Source of the DNA: Geminicoccus sp035556675
GTDB taxonomy: Bacteria; Pseudomonadota; Alphaproteobacteria; Geminicoccales; Geminicoccaceae
NCBI RefSeq assembly: GCF_035556675.1
Contig: NZ_DATMFZ010000067.1
Location: 1 to 64,000 of the forward strand
DNA length: 64,000 nt
Direction: 5' to 3'
Shown here: positions 34,627 to 42,837 of the stretch, piece after piece
Position numbering within the stretch: the stretch's first letter is position 1
Layout: each line of letters opens with the position of its first letter
Position numbers and translations under genes: made by a program
The notes under the pieces: model-generated
What the model was told of the DNA's origin: nothing
The model's database searches: none
The model's input: only the letters and a program-made list of their open reading frames with translations

Positions 34627-36143
34627 GCCCGGTCCTCGAACTGACGGGGATCACCAAGCGGTTCGGCACGCTCCTCGCCAATGACGGGATCGACCTGACG
34701 CTCGGCCAGGGCGAGGTGCTGGCGCTGCTCGGCGAGAACGGGGCTGGCAAGACCACGCTCATGAGCATCCTGTTTGGCCACTACGTGGCCGATGCCGGGA
34801 CGGTCAGGGCGTTCGGCCAGGTCCTGCCCCCGGGTGATCCCAAGGCCGCGATCGCCGCCGGGATCGGCATGGTCCACCAGCACTTCACGCTGGCCAGCAA
34901 CCTGAGCGTGCTGGACAATGTCACGATCGGTACCGAGAAGCTGACCGCCTGGCGCAGCCGGCGTGGTGCTGCCAGGCGCCGCCTGGTCGAGCTGGCGGAG
35001 CGGTTCGGGCTGCCGGTCGATCCGGACCGGCGGATCGGCGAGCTGTCGGTCGGCGAGCGCCAGCGCGTCGAGATCCTGAAGTCGCTCTACCGCGACGCTC
35101 GCATCCTGATCCTGGACGAGCCCACCGCGGTGCTGACCCCGCAGGAATCGGAGCGGCTGTTCTCTACCCTGCGCGGCATGGCCAGCCAGGGGCTGAGCCT
35201 GATCTTCATCAGCCACAAGCTGCACGAGGTCGTGGCCCATGCCGACCGGGTGGCCGTCCTGCGCGGTGGCAAGCTGGTGGCGGAGCGGCCGGCCGCCGGC
35301 GCCTCGCGCGCCGAACTGGCCGAGCTGATGGTGGGCCGGCGGGTCGTCCATGCTTCCAGGGTGCCGCTCGAGCCCGGCCAGAGCCTGCTGCGGCTGGACA
35401 AGGTGCGGGTCGAGGCCGGCGGACGCCGCCTGCTGGACGACATTGCGCTGGATCTGCGCGAGCGCGAGGTGCTGGGCATCGTGGGCGTGGCCGGCAACGG
35501 CCAGGACGCGCTGTCCCGGCTGTTCGCCGGCACCGCGCCGCAGCCGGCCGGACGGATCGAGCTCCTGGGCCGGCCGGTGGCACGCTTGGACCATGCGGGC
35601 CTCACCGCCGCCGGGCTCGCCCACATCCCCGAGGACCGCCACCACGAAGGCGTGGTCGGCGACCTGAGTCTCTACGAGAACGCGGTGCTGGAGCGGATCC
35701 GCGACCGGCGCTTCTCGCGGCTGGGCCTGCTGCGCCGCCAGGCCGCCCTCGACCACGCCGCGGGCCTGATCCGGACGTTCGACATTCGCGGTGCCGAGCC
35801 CACGACCCGCACCCGGCTCCTGTCCGGCGGCAACATGCAGAAGCTGATCCTCGGGCGGAACCTCGTGGAGCAGCCCAGGCTGATCGTCGCCAGCCAGCCG
35901 ACCCGGGGGCTGGACGAGGGGGCGGTGGCCGAGATCCACCGGCGCCTGCTGGAAGCGCGCGGCAACGGGGCAGGGGTGTTGCTCATCTCCGAGGACCTGG
36001 ACGAGATCTTCCGCCTGGCCGACCGGGTCCAGGTGATCTTCAAGGGCCGCCTGTCGGCCCCGCTGCCGATCGAGGCGGCGAGCGAGGCACGGCTCGGCCT
36101 GATGATGGCAGGGGAGGATGGCGATGCGCCTCGAGCGGCGTGA
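34623..36143 (+). CDS. nucleoside-type ABC transporter ATP-binding protein (two NBDs)
   Basis: A 506-residue tandem ATPase of the YufO/NupO type. It starts at GTG 34623, overlapping the binding-protein stop. Domain 1 has GENGAGKTTL, LSVGERQRVEIL and LILDEPTAVLTPQE; domain 2 has VGVAGNGQDALSRLF, LLSGGNMQKLILGR and VASQPTRGLDEGA. The SVGERQRVEI signature and the Q-loop region VHQHFTLASNLS are typical of BMP-system ATPases. The upstream open frame overlapping the binding protein is not coding. Confidence 0.94.
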   Translation: MSPVLELTGITKRFGTLLANDGIDLTLGQGEVLALLGENGAGKTTLMSILFGHYVADAGTVRAFGQVLPPGDPKAAIAAGIGMVHQHFTLASNLSVLDNVTIGTEKLTAWRSRRGAARRRLVELAERFGLPVDPDRRIGELSVGERQRVEILKSLYRDARILILDEPTAVLTPQESERLFSTLRGMASQGLSLIFISHKLHEVVAHADRVAVLRGGKLVAERPAAGASRAELAELMVGRRVVHASRVPLEPGQSLLRLDKVRVEAGGRRLLDDIALDLREREVLGIVGVAGNGQDALSRLFAGTAPQPAGRIELLGRPVARLDHAGLTAAGLAHIPEDRHHEGVVGDLSLYENAVLERIRDRRFSRLGLLRRQAALDHAAGLIRTFDIRGAEPTTRTRLLSGGNMQKLILGRNLVEQPRLIVASQPTRGLDEGAVAEIHRRLLEARGNGAGVLLISEDLDEIFRLADRVQVIFKGRLSAPLPIEAASEARLGLMMAGEDGDAPRAA

Positions 36144-37170
36144 GCGGACGCCGCGCCTGTTGCTGGTGGCGGCACCGCTGGCGGCTATCGCGACCGCGCT
36201 CGTCCTGTGCAGCCTGCTGATCGGCCTGGCAGGCGCGCCGGTGCTCGCCGCCTATGCCACCCTGTTCCAGGAGGCGCTGGGCAGCCGGCTCGGCATCACC
36301 GAGACGCTGACCCGCGCCACGCCGCTGATCCTGACCGGCCTGGCCGCCGCGGTGGCGTTCCGGGCACGGTTCTGGAACATCGGCCTGGAGGGCCAGTTCT
36401 ATCTCGGCGCCATCGCGGTGGCGGCCCTCGGCTCGGGCGAGTGGGGCCTGCCGCCCGCCCTGCTGGTGCCGCTCCTCCTCCTGGCCGGTGCGCTGGCAGG
36501 TGCCCTGTTCCTCCTGGGTCCGGCCCTGCTCAAGCTGCGCCTGGGCGTGGACGAGGTAGTGACCACCCTGCTCCTGAACTTCGTGGCGATCCTGCTGGTC
36601 TCGCTCCTGATCGAAGGGCCGATGAAGGATCCGCTGGCGTTCGGCTGGCCGCAATCGGTGCCGGTGACCGAAGCCGGCCTCCTGCCGCAGCTCCTGGCGC
36701 GCACCCGCCTCCATCTGGGCTTCGCCCTGGCCCTGCTGGCGGCACTGGCGATCGCCTTCCTGAATGCCCGCACCGTGTTCGGCCTCTCGGCCCGGGCGGT
36801 GGGCCTGGGGACGCCGGCAGCACGCCATGCCGGGATCCCGGTCGGGCGGGTGCTGCTGCTGACGGCCATGCTGTCCGGCGCGCTGGCCGGACTCGCGGGC
36901 GCGGTCGAGGTCACCGGGCTCAAGGGCTATGTCACCACCGACCTGTCGCCCGGCTTCGGCACGGCCGGGGTGATCGTCGCGATGCTGGCGAGCCTGAACC
37001 CGCTGGGCGTGGTCCCGGCCGCGATCTTCGTGGCTGCGGTGTTCGTGGGCGCGGACGCCATGGCCCGAGCCCACGGTGTGCCGTCCTTCATCGCCGACGT
37101 GATCGTGGCGACGGCACTGCTCACCATGCTGGTGGCCCTGTTCCTCACCGAGTACCGGGTGCGTCGATGA
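36124..37170 (+). CDS. nucleoside-type ABC transporter permease 1
   Basis: A 348-residue YufP/NupP-like permease. I choose ATG 36124 over ATG 36118 because an AGGGGAGG ribosome site ends 6 bases before the former and abuts the latter. Family features are FRARFWNIGLEGQFYLGAIA near residue 80 and VDEVVTTLLLNFVAILLV in mid-protein, then GLSARAVGLGTPAARHAGIP. The stop overlaps the next permease start. It moves the ligand delivered by the BMP protein, most likely a nucleoside. Confidence 0.92.
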   Translation: MRLERRERTPRLLLVAAPLAAIATALVLCSLLIGLAGAPVLAAYATLFQEALGSRLGITETLTRATPLILTGLAAAVAFRARFWNIGLEGQFYLGAIAVAALGSGEWGLPPALLVPLLLLAGALAGALFLLGPALLKLRLGVDEVVTTLLLNFVAILLVSLLIEGPMKDPLAFGWPQSVPVTEAGLLPQLLARTRLHLGFALALLAALAIAFLNARTVFGLSARAVGLGTPAARHAGIPVGRVLLLTAMLSGALAGLAGAVEVTGLKGYVTTDLSPGFGTAGVIVAMLASLNPLGVVPAAIFVAAVFVGADAMARAHGVPSFIADVIVATALLTMLVALFLTEYRVRR

Positions 37171-38108
37171 CCGAGTTCTGGGACATCGTCCTGGCCGCCT
37201 CGTTCTGGGCCGCGGCACTGCGCCTGGCGACGCCACTGATCTTCGGCACGCTGGGCGCCCTGATCGGCGAGCGCTCGGGCGTGCTCAACCTCGGCATTGA
37301 GGGGATCATGACGGCCGGTGCGATGACCGGCTGGCTCGCCGTGCATCTGGGCGCCCCGCTCTGGCTGGGCATCGCGGCCGCCGCCGTCGCCGGCGGTGCG
37401 ATCGGGCTGCTCCATGCGGGACTCACGGTGCGGCTCGGCCTGTCCCAGCACGTGACCGGGCTCGGCATCACCCTGTTCGCCACCAGCCTGTCCTCCTACC
37501 TCTACCGGCTCTACGTCCCGGCCTCTGGCTCGCCGCCGAAGATCACCCCGTTCGCACCGGTGCACCTGCCGGTGCTGAGCGACCTGCCCTGGCTGGGGCC
37601 GGCCTTCTTCCAGCACACCGCGCTCACCTGGCTGGCGCTGCTGGCGGTGATCCTGGTGGCCTGGATCCTGTGGCGCACGCCGCTGGGCCTGGCGGTGCGC
37701 ATGGCGGGCGAGAGCCCGGAGGCCTGCGAGGCGCAGGGGGTGAGCGTGTTCGGCCTGCGCACGGGCGCCGTGGTCGCCGGCAGCGCGCTCATGGCGATCG
37801 GTGGAGCCTTCCTGACCACGGCGGCGTTCGACAGCTTCTACTTCTCCATGATCCAGGGACGCGGCTGGGTGTGCATCGCGCTCGTGGTGTTCGCGTCCTG
37901 GCAGCCGGGCAAGGCGCTGCTCGGCGCGCTGCTCTACGGCATGTTCGACGCCTTCCAGCTGCGGCTTCAACCGCTGGTTCTGGGCGTGCCTTACCAGCTC
38001 TTCCTCATGATGCCCTATCTGCTTTCAATCGGTGCGTTGGTGCTGGTTTCGCGCCGGGCGCGGGTACCGCAGGCGCTCATGCAGCCTTACCGGCCGGGCG
38101 AGCGGTAG
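37167..38108 (+). CDS. nucleoside-type ABC transporter permease 2
   Basis: A 313-residue YufQ/NupQ-like permease starting in the ATGA overlap with the first permease. It has GERSGVLNLGIEGIMTAGAM near residue 36, a family hallmark, and RGWVCIALVVFASWQPGKAL near the C-terminus. It completes a four-component importer: binding protein, double ATPase and two permeases. It is the last gene of the operon; 96 bp follow before the next gene. Confidence 0.92.
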   Translation: MTEFWDIVLAASFWAAALRLATPLIFGTLGALIGERSGVLNLGIEGIMTAGAMTGWLAVHLGAPLWLGIAAAAVAGGAIGLLHAGLTVRLGLSQHVTGLGITLFATSLSSYLYRLYVPASGSPPKITPFAPVHLPVLSDLPWLGPAFFQHTALTWLALLAVILVAWILWRTPLGLAVRMAGESPEACEAQGVSVFGLRTGAVVAGSALMAIGGAFLTTAAFDSFYFSMIQGRGWVCIALVVFASWQPGKALLGALLYGMFDAFQLRLQPLVLGVPYQLFLMMPYLLSIGALVLVSRRARVPQALMQPYRPGER

Positions 38109-38204
38109 CGGCGTACTTCATCCAGCCGTCTTTCATCTGAGCTTCACCGGAAGATGCTAGATTGCCCGTCCTGAGGGTGACGGCATTTTCCTGGTGGATA
38201 TTGG

Positions 38205-38765
38205 ATGAGGCTGATGATGAGGTGGCCAAGCGCGTCCGTTCTGCTTGCTGCAGCTCTGCTGGCGAGACCGGCCGGGGCCGAGATAACGGATCTCGCCGAG
38301 GTGGGGCCGTGGCAGGCGTACTACGTGAGCGATGGGGATGGCCGCAGCCTGTGCGGCATCTCCCAGTTCAGCAACGGGATGGGCCTCCTCATCAAGGTGG
38401 ACAGTGACCGCGACGCCTTCATCCATCTCACCAAGGAAGGCTGGGCGGTGCCGGAGGGGGCCAGGATCAATGTCGGCTTCGTGGTGGACGGCCGACCGGT
38501 GCTGGAACTGCCGTTCGTGCCGACCGACCAGCCCACCATGATCGAAGGCAACCTCGTGCCGGAGCAGGCGGCCGGCCTGATCGATCGCTTCTCGCTGGGC
38601 GGCCACATGCAGGTGCGCTTCCTGACCGGCAACGAGGGCTTCTGGGACGTGCCGCTCAAGGGTACCTACCAGATCACCCAGCACTTCCTGCGTTGCCTGT
38701 CCGAGCGCCTGGTGTCCCGCCAGCCGTTCGACGTCGCCGTTCCAGGCGCCAGCCAGCCCTTCTGA
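38205..38765 (+). CDS. exported protein of unknown function
   Basis: A 186-residue protein with a Sec signal (MRWPSASVLLAAALLARPAGA, cleavage before EIT). The mature 160 residues have two cysteines (CGISQF and LRCLSE) that could form a disulfide in the periplasm and a mostly beta-strand pattern (GLLIKVDSDRDAFIHL). It slightly resembles small invasion-associated-locus-B-like periplasmic proteins, but I cannot assign a family. It converges with the putative sRNA gene, whose terminator hairpin lies 20 bp downstream of the stop and can serve both. Confidence 0.6.
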   Translation: MRLMMRWPSASVLLAAALLARPAGAEITDLAEVGPWQAYYVSDGDGRSLCGISQFSNGMGLLIKVDSDRDAFIHLTKEGWAVPEGARINVGFVVDGRPVLELPFVPTDQPTMIEGNLVPEQAAGLIDRFSLGGHMQVRFLTGNEGFWDVPLKGTYQITQHFLRCLSERLVSRQPFDVAVPGASQPF

Positions 38766-38785
38766 GGACGGGAGGCAAGAAAAGA

Positions 38786-38807
38786 GGGCCGTGCTTTCGC
38801 ACGGCCC
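38786..38807. terminator. strong intrinsic terminator, GAAA tetraloop on minus strand
   Basis: GGGCCGTGC (38786-38794) and GCACGGCCC (38799-38807) pair over 9 bp. On the minus strand the loop is GAAA and the stem is followed by TCTTTTCTT, so it ends the sRNA. On the plus strand no T-run follows, but the hairpin still lies just past the 38205-38765 gene. Confidence 0.8.
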
Positions 38808-38835
38808 CTGAGTGGGAGGAAACGCCTCAAGTCGG

Positions 38836-38866
38836 GTGTCATCGGGTAGAAACCCTGCGACGACAC
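38836..38866 (-). repeat. sRNA 5' hairpin
   Basis: GTGTCATC (38836-38843) and GACGACAC (38859-38866) pair over 8 bp with one G-U wobble in the RNA, then GGG (38844-38846) with CCC (38853-38855) closes a 6-base loop; a 3-base bulge separates the stems. The compact two-part stem supports a structured transcript. Confidence 0.65.
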
Positions 38867-38896
38867 AAGATATAACCGGAAGCCGATGATCGCGCA

Positions 38897-38924
38897 ATAG
38901 TAGAATTACGATTAAGGCCATCAA
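38897..38924 (-). promoter_or_regulatory. promoter of the putative sRNA
   Basis: On the minus strand TTGATG (38924-38919) and TACTAT (38902-38897) are separated by 16 bp. Both are close to the sigma-70 consensus, and the region is AT-rich compared with its surroundings. Confidence 0.6.
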
Positions 38925-39060
38925 TTTCGAATTTCATCATCTGCTCGCCCAGTGGTTGTGGTGCCGGGCCTGCGGCAAGAGGGGGCGGGCGTCTCGCCAG
39001 CGCGGATCCATACCGCTAGCGTCCGCTTACGGAGGCAGACAACGAGCGGGCAGAAAGACC

Positions 39061-39447
39061 ATGCGCAAGGCGCTCACCGGCGCGGCCGGGGTGTTTCCAC
39101 CCCATGGACGCTACCATCACGGCATGGCGGTCAGCGGGACCGACCGCCTGCTGTTCCTGTCCGGCCAGGTCGGCATCTGCCCGGACGGCTCGGTGCCGAG
39201 CGGGATCACCCGGCAGACCGAGCAGCTGTTCGCCAATATCGAGTGCCTGCTGAAAGAGGGCGGCATGGACCGCAGCCATCTGGTCCGGCTCACCGCGTAC
39301 CTGCTCGATCCGGGCGACCGGGCGGCATACATGGCGGTGCGCGATGCCTGGGTCGCCGAGCCGGCCCCGGCCTCCACCCTCCTGTTCGTCCAGGCCCTGG
39401 CACGGCCCGACTTCATGGTCGAGGTCGAGGCGATCGCGGCGGCGTAA
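39061..39447 (+). CDS. RidA family protein (YjgF/Rid)
   Basis: A 128-residue protein of RidA/Rid type. It has the expected YHHGMAVSGTDRLLFLSGQV near the N-terminus, TRQTEQLFANIECLLKEGGM in the middle, and a closing TLLFVQALARPDFMVEVEAI. RidA enzymes hydrolyse reactive imines/enamines made by PLP enzymes; the conserved arginine usually in the last block appears replaced (position LARPD), so true imine deaminase activity is uncertain and this may be a Rid-like subgroup. It is a single gene; the SDR follows 236 bp later. Confidence 0.8.
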   Translation: MRKALTGAAGVFPPHGRYHHGMAVSGTDRLLFLSGQVGICPDGSVPSGITRQTEQLFANIECLLKEGGMDRSHLVRLTAYLLDPGDRAAYMAVRDAWVAEPAPASTLLFVQALARPDFMVEVEAIAAA

Positions 39448-39683
39448 GCGTCGGGGCATGGGGACGTCGCGGCCGGCATGGTGCTCCATCGAGCTGGCCT
39501 GTTGCCGGGTTCGTTGTGCAGCACCGGGCAGTGTGCGCTCGGGTTCGTTTCGCAGTACGGCGACCACATCTGGCGCGGCTGCGATGCCGAGGCCCGAGCC
39601 TGGGAGGTGCAGGTCGTCGGCCGGCATGCCATGGAACCGGCCGCGGGACGGCGGGTTGGTCGCGCAGACGCCGGCAGGAGCAT

Positions 39684-40478
39684 ATGGACATGGCCACCTC
39701 GACCCGTCCCCTGGCAATCGTCACTGGAGCGTCCACCGGCATCGGCCGCGAGCTGGCCCGGTGCTGTGCGGAGGGTGGGTTCGACCTGCTGATCGCCGCC
39801 GACGAGCCGGCGATCGATGCGGCGGCCGCCGAGCTGCGCAAGCTGGACGTGCAGGTGCAGGCCGTGCAGGCGGATCTCGCCACGATCGACGGCGTGGACC
39901 GGCTTTGCAACGCCATTGCCGGCCGGCCAGTGGCGGCACTTCTGGCCAATGCCGGGCGGGGACTGGCCGGAGGCTTCCTGGACCAGGAGTTCAGCCAGGT
40001 CCGGCATGTGATCGACACGAACGTGACCGGCACGCTCTATCTGATCCAGAAGGTCGGCCGGGACATGCGGGCCAGGGGCGAGGGGCGGATCCTGATCACC
40101 GGGTCGATCGCCGGCTTCATGCCGGGCGCCTACCAAGCCATCTACAATGGCTCCAAGGCCTTCCTGGATTCCTTCTCCTTCGCCCTGCGCACCGAGCTGA
40201 AGGACAGCGGGGTGACGGTTACCTGCCTGATGCCGGGCCCGACCGACACCGATTTCTTCGAGCGCGCCGGCCTGCTCGACACCAAGCTCGGCCAAGCCCC
40301 GAAGGACGATCCGGCCACCGTCGCGAAGATCGGCTTCGACGCGATGATGCAGGGCGAGGGCGACGTGGTCAGCGGCTGGAAGAACAAGCTGCAGACGGCC
40401 ATCGCCAACGTCACGCCTTCCGGCGTGCTGGCGGAGATGCACCGCAAGATGGCCGAGCCGGGCTCAGGCAGGACGTAG
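39684..40478 (+). CDS. short-chain dehydrogenase/reductase
   Basis: A 264-residue SDR. The cofactor motif TGASTGIGRELA is at residues 13-24, NAG occurs in LLANAGRGLAGG, the catalytic Ser is in LITGSIAGFMPG, and YNGSKAFLDS holds Tyr and Lys. The start is ATG 39684, 5 bp after an AGGAG ribosome site. The substrate is unknown; the extended C-terminus (GFDAMMQGEGDVVSGWKNK) recalls the DltE/YqjQ-like SDR group. It converges with the DedA gene 11 bp away. Confidence 0.9.
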   Translation: MDMATSTRPLAIVTGASTGIGRELARCCAEGGFDLLIAADEPAIDAAAAELRKLDVQVQAVQADLATIDGVDRLCNAIAGRPVAALLANAGRGLAGGFLDQEFSQVRHVIDTNVTGTLYLIQKVGRDMRARGEGRILITGSIAGFMPGAYQAIYNGSKAFLDSFSFALRTELKDSGVTVTCLMPGPTDTDFFERAGLLDTKLGQAPKDDPATVAKIGFDAMMQGEGDVVSGWKNKLQTAIANVTPSGVLAEMHRKMAEPGSGRT

Positions 40479-40489
40479 CGGCCCGTCGG

Positions 40490-41137
40490 TCAGCCGGGTG
40501 GTTCGTCTGGAAGCTCCGCCAGTGCCCGGACGGTCCATTCCTGCTCGCGCCGGCGCAACAGGTGCGCGCCCAGCAGGAGGAAGGCCAGGGCTGCCACCAG
40601 CACCACTACGGCAGCAGGGCCAGCCACGCGGTGGATCTCCTCGCCGAACTGGTAGGCGCCAAGGCCGAACAGGGTGGCCCAGCATGAGGCACCGAGCGCG
40701 TTGGCGAGCAGGAAGCGCGGCCAGGCCATCCGGTTGGCGCCGGCCAGTACGGCCGCGAACGCACGCAGGAAGGCGACGAATCGGCCGAAGAACACGATCT
40801 TGCCGCCATGGCGGGAGAACAGGTACTGGCCGAGCTTCAGCCGTTCCGGGGTCAGCCCGATATGCCGGCCGTAGCGGCGGAGCAGGGGCAATCCGATGCG
40901 GCGGCCGATCAGGTAGCCCAGATTGTCGCCGGCGATCGCCCCCGCGGCGGCCGCGCCGATCACGCTGGCGATGCCCAACTCTCCGGCCGATCCCGCATAC
41001 ACGGCAGCGCCGATCAGCGCCGCCTCGCCCGGCAAGGGCACGCCCATGCTCTCCAGCGCCACGAGCGCGAACAGCATCCACAGGCCATGGGCCTGGATCA
41101 GCTGGGGCAGCCAGGGGCCGGACAGTGTCTCGAACAT
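40490..41137 (-). CDS. DedA/SNARE-associated (VTT domain) membrane protein
   Basis: A 215-residue inner-membrane protein. It shows the DedA pattern ESMGVPLPGEAALIGAAVYA near residue 30, the GDNLGYLIGRRIG reentrant region, and FSRHGGKIVFFGRFVAFLRA with the conserved GRFxxxxRA arginines. DedA proteins act as lipid flippases or polyprenyl-phosphate carriers and support envelope homeostasis. The ATG 41137 is chosen, with TM segments following; upstream open frame belongs to the neighbour's shadow. It lies 13 bp after the methyltransferase stop and is probably its operon partner. Confidence 0.88.
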   Translation of the reverse strand: MFETLSGPWLPQLIQAHGLWMLFALVALESMGVPLPGEAALIGAAVYAGSAGELGIASVIGAAAAGAIAGDNLGYLIGRRIGLPLLRRYGRHIGLTPERLKLGQYLFSRHGGKIVFFGRFVAFLRAFAAVLAGANRMAWPRFLLANALGASCWATLFGLGAYQFGEEIHRVAGPAAVVVLVAALAFLLLGAHLLRRREQEWTVRALAELPDEPPG

Positions 41138-41150
41138 GCCCGCCCGCCGT

Positions 41151-41951
41151 TCAGGTCCTGCGGACCAGCCACAGGGAGGTTTCGGGCACGCCGTCCCGCA
41201 ACTCCAGGGCCGCCAGCGGGCCCGCTGCGACGCGCTGGCACTGGCGGGTGGCCAGCCAGTGGCTCGACCAGAGCAGGTGCCAGCCGCCGCCATGGAGCAG
41301 GGCAGCGATCAGGCTCTGCTCGGCATAACCCCGCCAAGCCCAGTGCTCGGGATAGGGGTCGGGCAGGAAGATGTCGTGGACGTGCAGCAGCACGCCGGCC
41401 GGCAGCCGGGGTAGCAGGTCGTTGACGATCCGGTCGACATCGCCACCGGGAACCAGGAGGTGGCTGGAATCGACGAACAGCAGGTCGCCTGGTCCCAGCA
41501 GGGCGGCGATCTCCGCGACCTCGATCTCCTCGAAGCGGCAGGGATGATGAACCAGTGGCAGGGCGCGGATGTCGGCGCGGGGCTCGGGGTCGATGCAGTG
41601 CAGCTCGCCGGCATGGCCGCCATCGGCCATGGCCTGCGCTATAAAGCGGGTGGAGTGGCCGCTGCCGATCTCGACGATCCGGCCGGGCCGGTGGTCGCGG
41701 ACTGCGGCATAGGTGCGGGCCGCGTCCAGGCGTGGGAACCATTCCTGGTCGAAGCGGGGCCGGGGCGGGGGGCCGTTCAGTTCATGAAGTCGCGGGGCAT
41801 GGCGCTCGGCACGGGCCAGTTCCGCCAGCATCACGGGCTCGGCGGCCTGGAAGATCGGCAGGAGTGCCGGATAGGCGCAGGGGCGGACCGAATCGGCGTG
41901 CCGGTAGGGGATGAAGAAACCCGGGCGCTCCGGAGAGGGCAGCGCGCTCAC
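41151..41951 (-). CDS. class I SAM-dependent methyltransferase
   Basis: A 266-residue protein starting at GTG 41951 in a GTGA overlap with the metallo-hydrolase stop. Rossmann motif I is RIVEIGSGHSTRFIA (about residues 95-109), motif II is LHCIDPEPRAD, and motif IV-like DLLFVDSSHLL, matching SAM-binding folds of the small-molecule or glycan methyltransferase group. It is followed by DedA. The neighbour pair, MBL hydrolase and a second methyltransferase, suggests a shared envelope or small-molecule modification pathway, but the substrate is unknown. Confidence 0.85.
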   Translation of the reverse strand: MSALPSPERPGFFIPYRHADSVRPCAYPALLPIFQAAEPVMLAELARAERHAPRLHELNGPPPRPRFDQEWFPRLDAARTYAAVRDHRPGRIVEIGSGHSTRFIAQAMADGGHAGELHCIDPEPRADIRALPLVHHPCRFEEIEVAEIAALLGPGDLLFVDSSHLLVPGGDVDRIVNDLLPRLPAGVLLHVHDIFLPDPYPEHWAWRGYAEQSLIAALLHGGGWHLLWSSHWLATRQCQRVAAGPLAALELRDGVPETSLWLVRRT

Positions 41952-42787
41952 AGCTCGATGACCAGGCCTTCGCTGGCCACCACCGAGCCCGGCATGGCGG
42001 CCTCGAGCTGGACGGCGATCCCATCCAGGAAGGCATCGCAATGATCGGGCTCATGATGAAAGGTCACCAGGCGCCTGGCACCCGCGGCCCGGCACAGGCG
42101 CACGCCCTCCTGCCAGGTCGAGTGGCCCCAGCCCCGATAGTTGACATATTCCTCGTCGGTGAAGGTCGCGTCGTAGATGACGAGGTCGGCACCGTCGATC
42201 AGGCGCAACACGTCCTCGTCCAGCCGGCCCTCCGTGTGCTCCAGGTCAGTGACGTAGCAGGCGGCTCTGCCGCCATACTCGACCCGGTAGCCGGTGGCGC
42301 CACCCGGGTGCGGCAGGAAGTGGGTGCGCATCCGCACGCCCGGCACCGGCTCCAGCGTGTCGCCGGCGTTGAAGTCCTCGAAGCCGATCTGGGCGTGCAT
42401 GATGTCGAAGGGAACCGGGAAGAACGGGCGCTGCATCAGGCTGCCGACCACCTCGTGCAGCCGGCGGCCCTGCCGGAGCAGATGGCCGTTCCAGAGCTTC
42501 AGCCGGTTGCCGCTGTGATAGGCCGGCTTGAAGAAGGCGAAGCCGTTGATGTGGTCGACATGGGTATGGCTCAGGAACACATGGGCGGAGCAGCCCCGGC
42601 ATTCGGCCATGACCTGGCGGCCGAGTGCCCGGATGCCAGTGCCGGCGTCGAAGATCAGTTGCTGGTCGCCGCAGCGCATCTCCACGCAGGGCGTGTTGCC
42701 GCCATAGCGCAGCGTCGAGGGGCCAGGGACGGGAACAGTGCCGCGCACACCCCAAAAGCGTACCGAGAATGACGACGGCTGCCCCAT
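41948..42787 (-). CDS. MBL-fold metallo-hydrolase
   Basis: A 279-residue beta-lactamase-fold hydrolase. It opens with SVRFWGVRGTVPVPGPSTLR and YGGNTPCVEM, then the metal site SHTHVDHINGF (H-x-H-x-D-H), HFLPHPGGATGY and a YVTDLEH strand with Asp and His, ending in FHHEPDHCD. This opening identifies the subgroup with PhnP/RNase Z-like or cAMP phosphodiesterase-like proteins that cleave phosphodiesters. The start is ATG 42787. It is coupled to the methyltransferase downstream. Confidence 0.88.
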   Translation of the reverse strand: MGQPSSFSVRFWGVRGTVPVPGPSTLRYGGNTPCVEMRCGDQQLIFDAGTGIRALGRQVMAECRGCSAHVFLSHTHVDHINGFAFFKPAYHSGNRLKLWNGHLLRQGRRLHEVVGSLMQRPFFPVPFDIMHAQIGFEDFNAGDTLEPVPGVRMRTHFLPHPGGATGYRVEYGGRAACYVTDLEHTEGRLDEDVLRLIDGADLVIYDATFTDEEYVNYRGWGHSTWQEGVRLCRAAGARRLVTFHHEPDHCDAFLDGIAVQLEAAMPGSVVASEGLVIEL

Positions 42788-42837
42788 GTTCCTCGCCGTT
42801 GACGACCGGGTATGTCCGGGCTGCGCCATCGCGCTGC

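Larger units (their letters stand above)
38777..38890 (-). ncRNA. putative trans-acting small RNA (alpha-r14-like)
   Basis: Read on the minus strand. A promoter lies upstream: -35 TTGATG (38919-38924), 16-bp spacer, -10 TACTAT (38897-38902), predicting a start near 38890. The transcript folds into hairpin 1: GUGUCGUC (38859-38866) with GAUGACAC (38836-38843), an inner GGG/CCC pair and a small bulge. Next is an unpaired stretch carrying CCUCCC (38814-38819), complementary to ribosome-binding sites. Then a 9-bp GC hairpin capped by GAAA (38786-38807) precedes UCUUUUCUUG, a classic intrinsic terminator. Length of about 114 nt and the CCUCCC motif recall the alpha-r14 sRNAs of alphaproteobacteria. 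The exact 5' end and family membership are inferred. Confidence 0.7.

Noticed and set aside
38157..38924. Long minus-strand open frame across 38157-38924
   Set aside because: It is the antisense of the exported-protein gene at 38205-38765 and runs through the hairpins of the putative sRNA; codon use and protein pattern look random.
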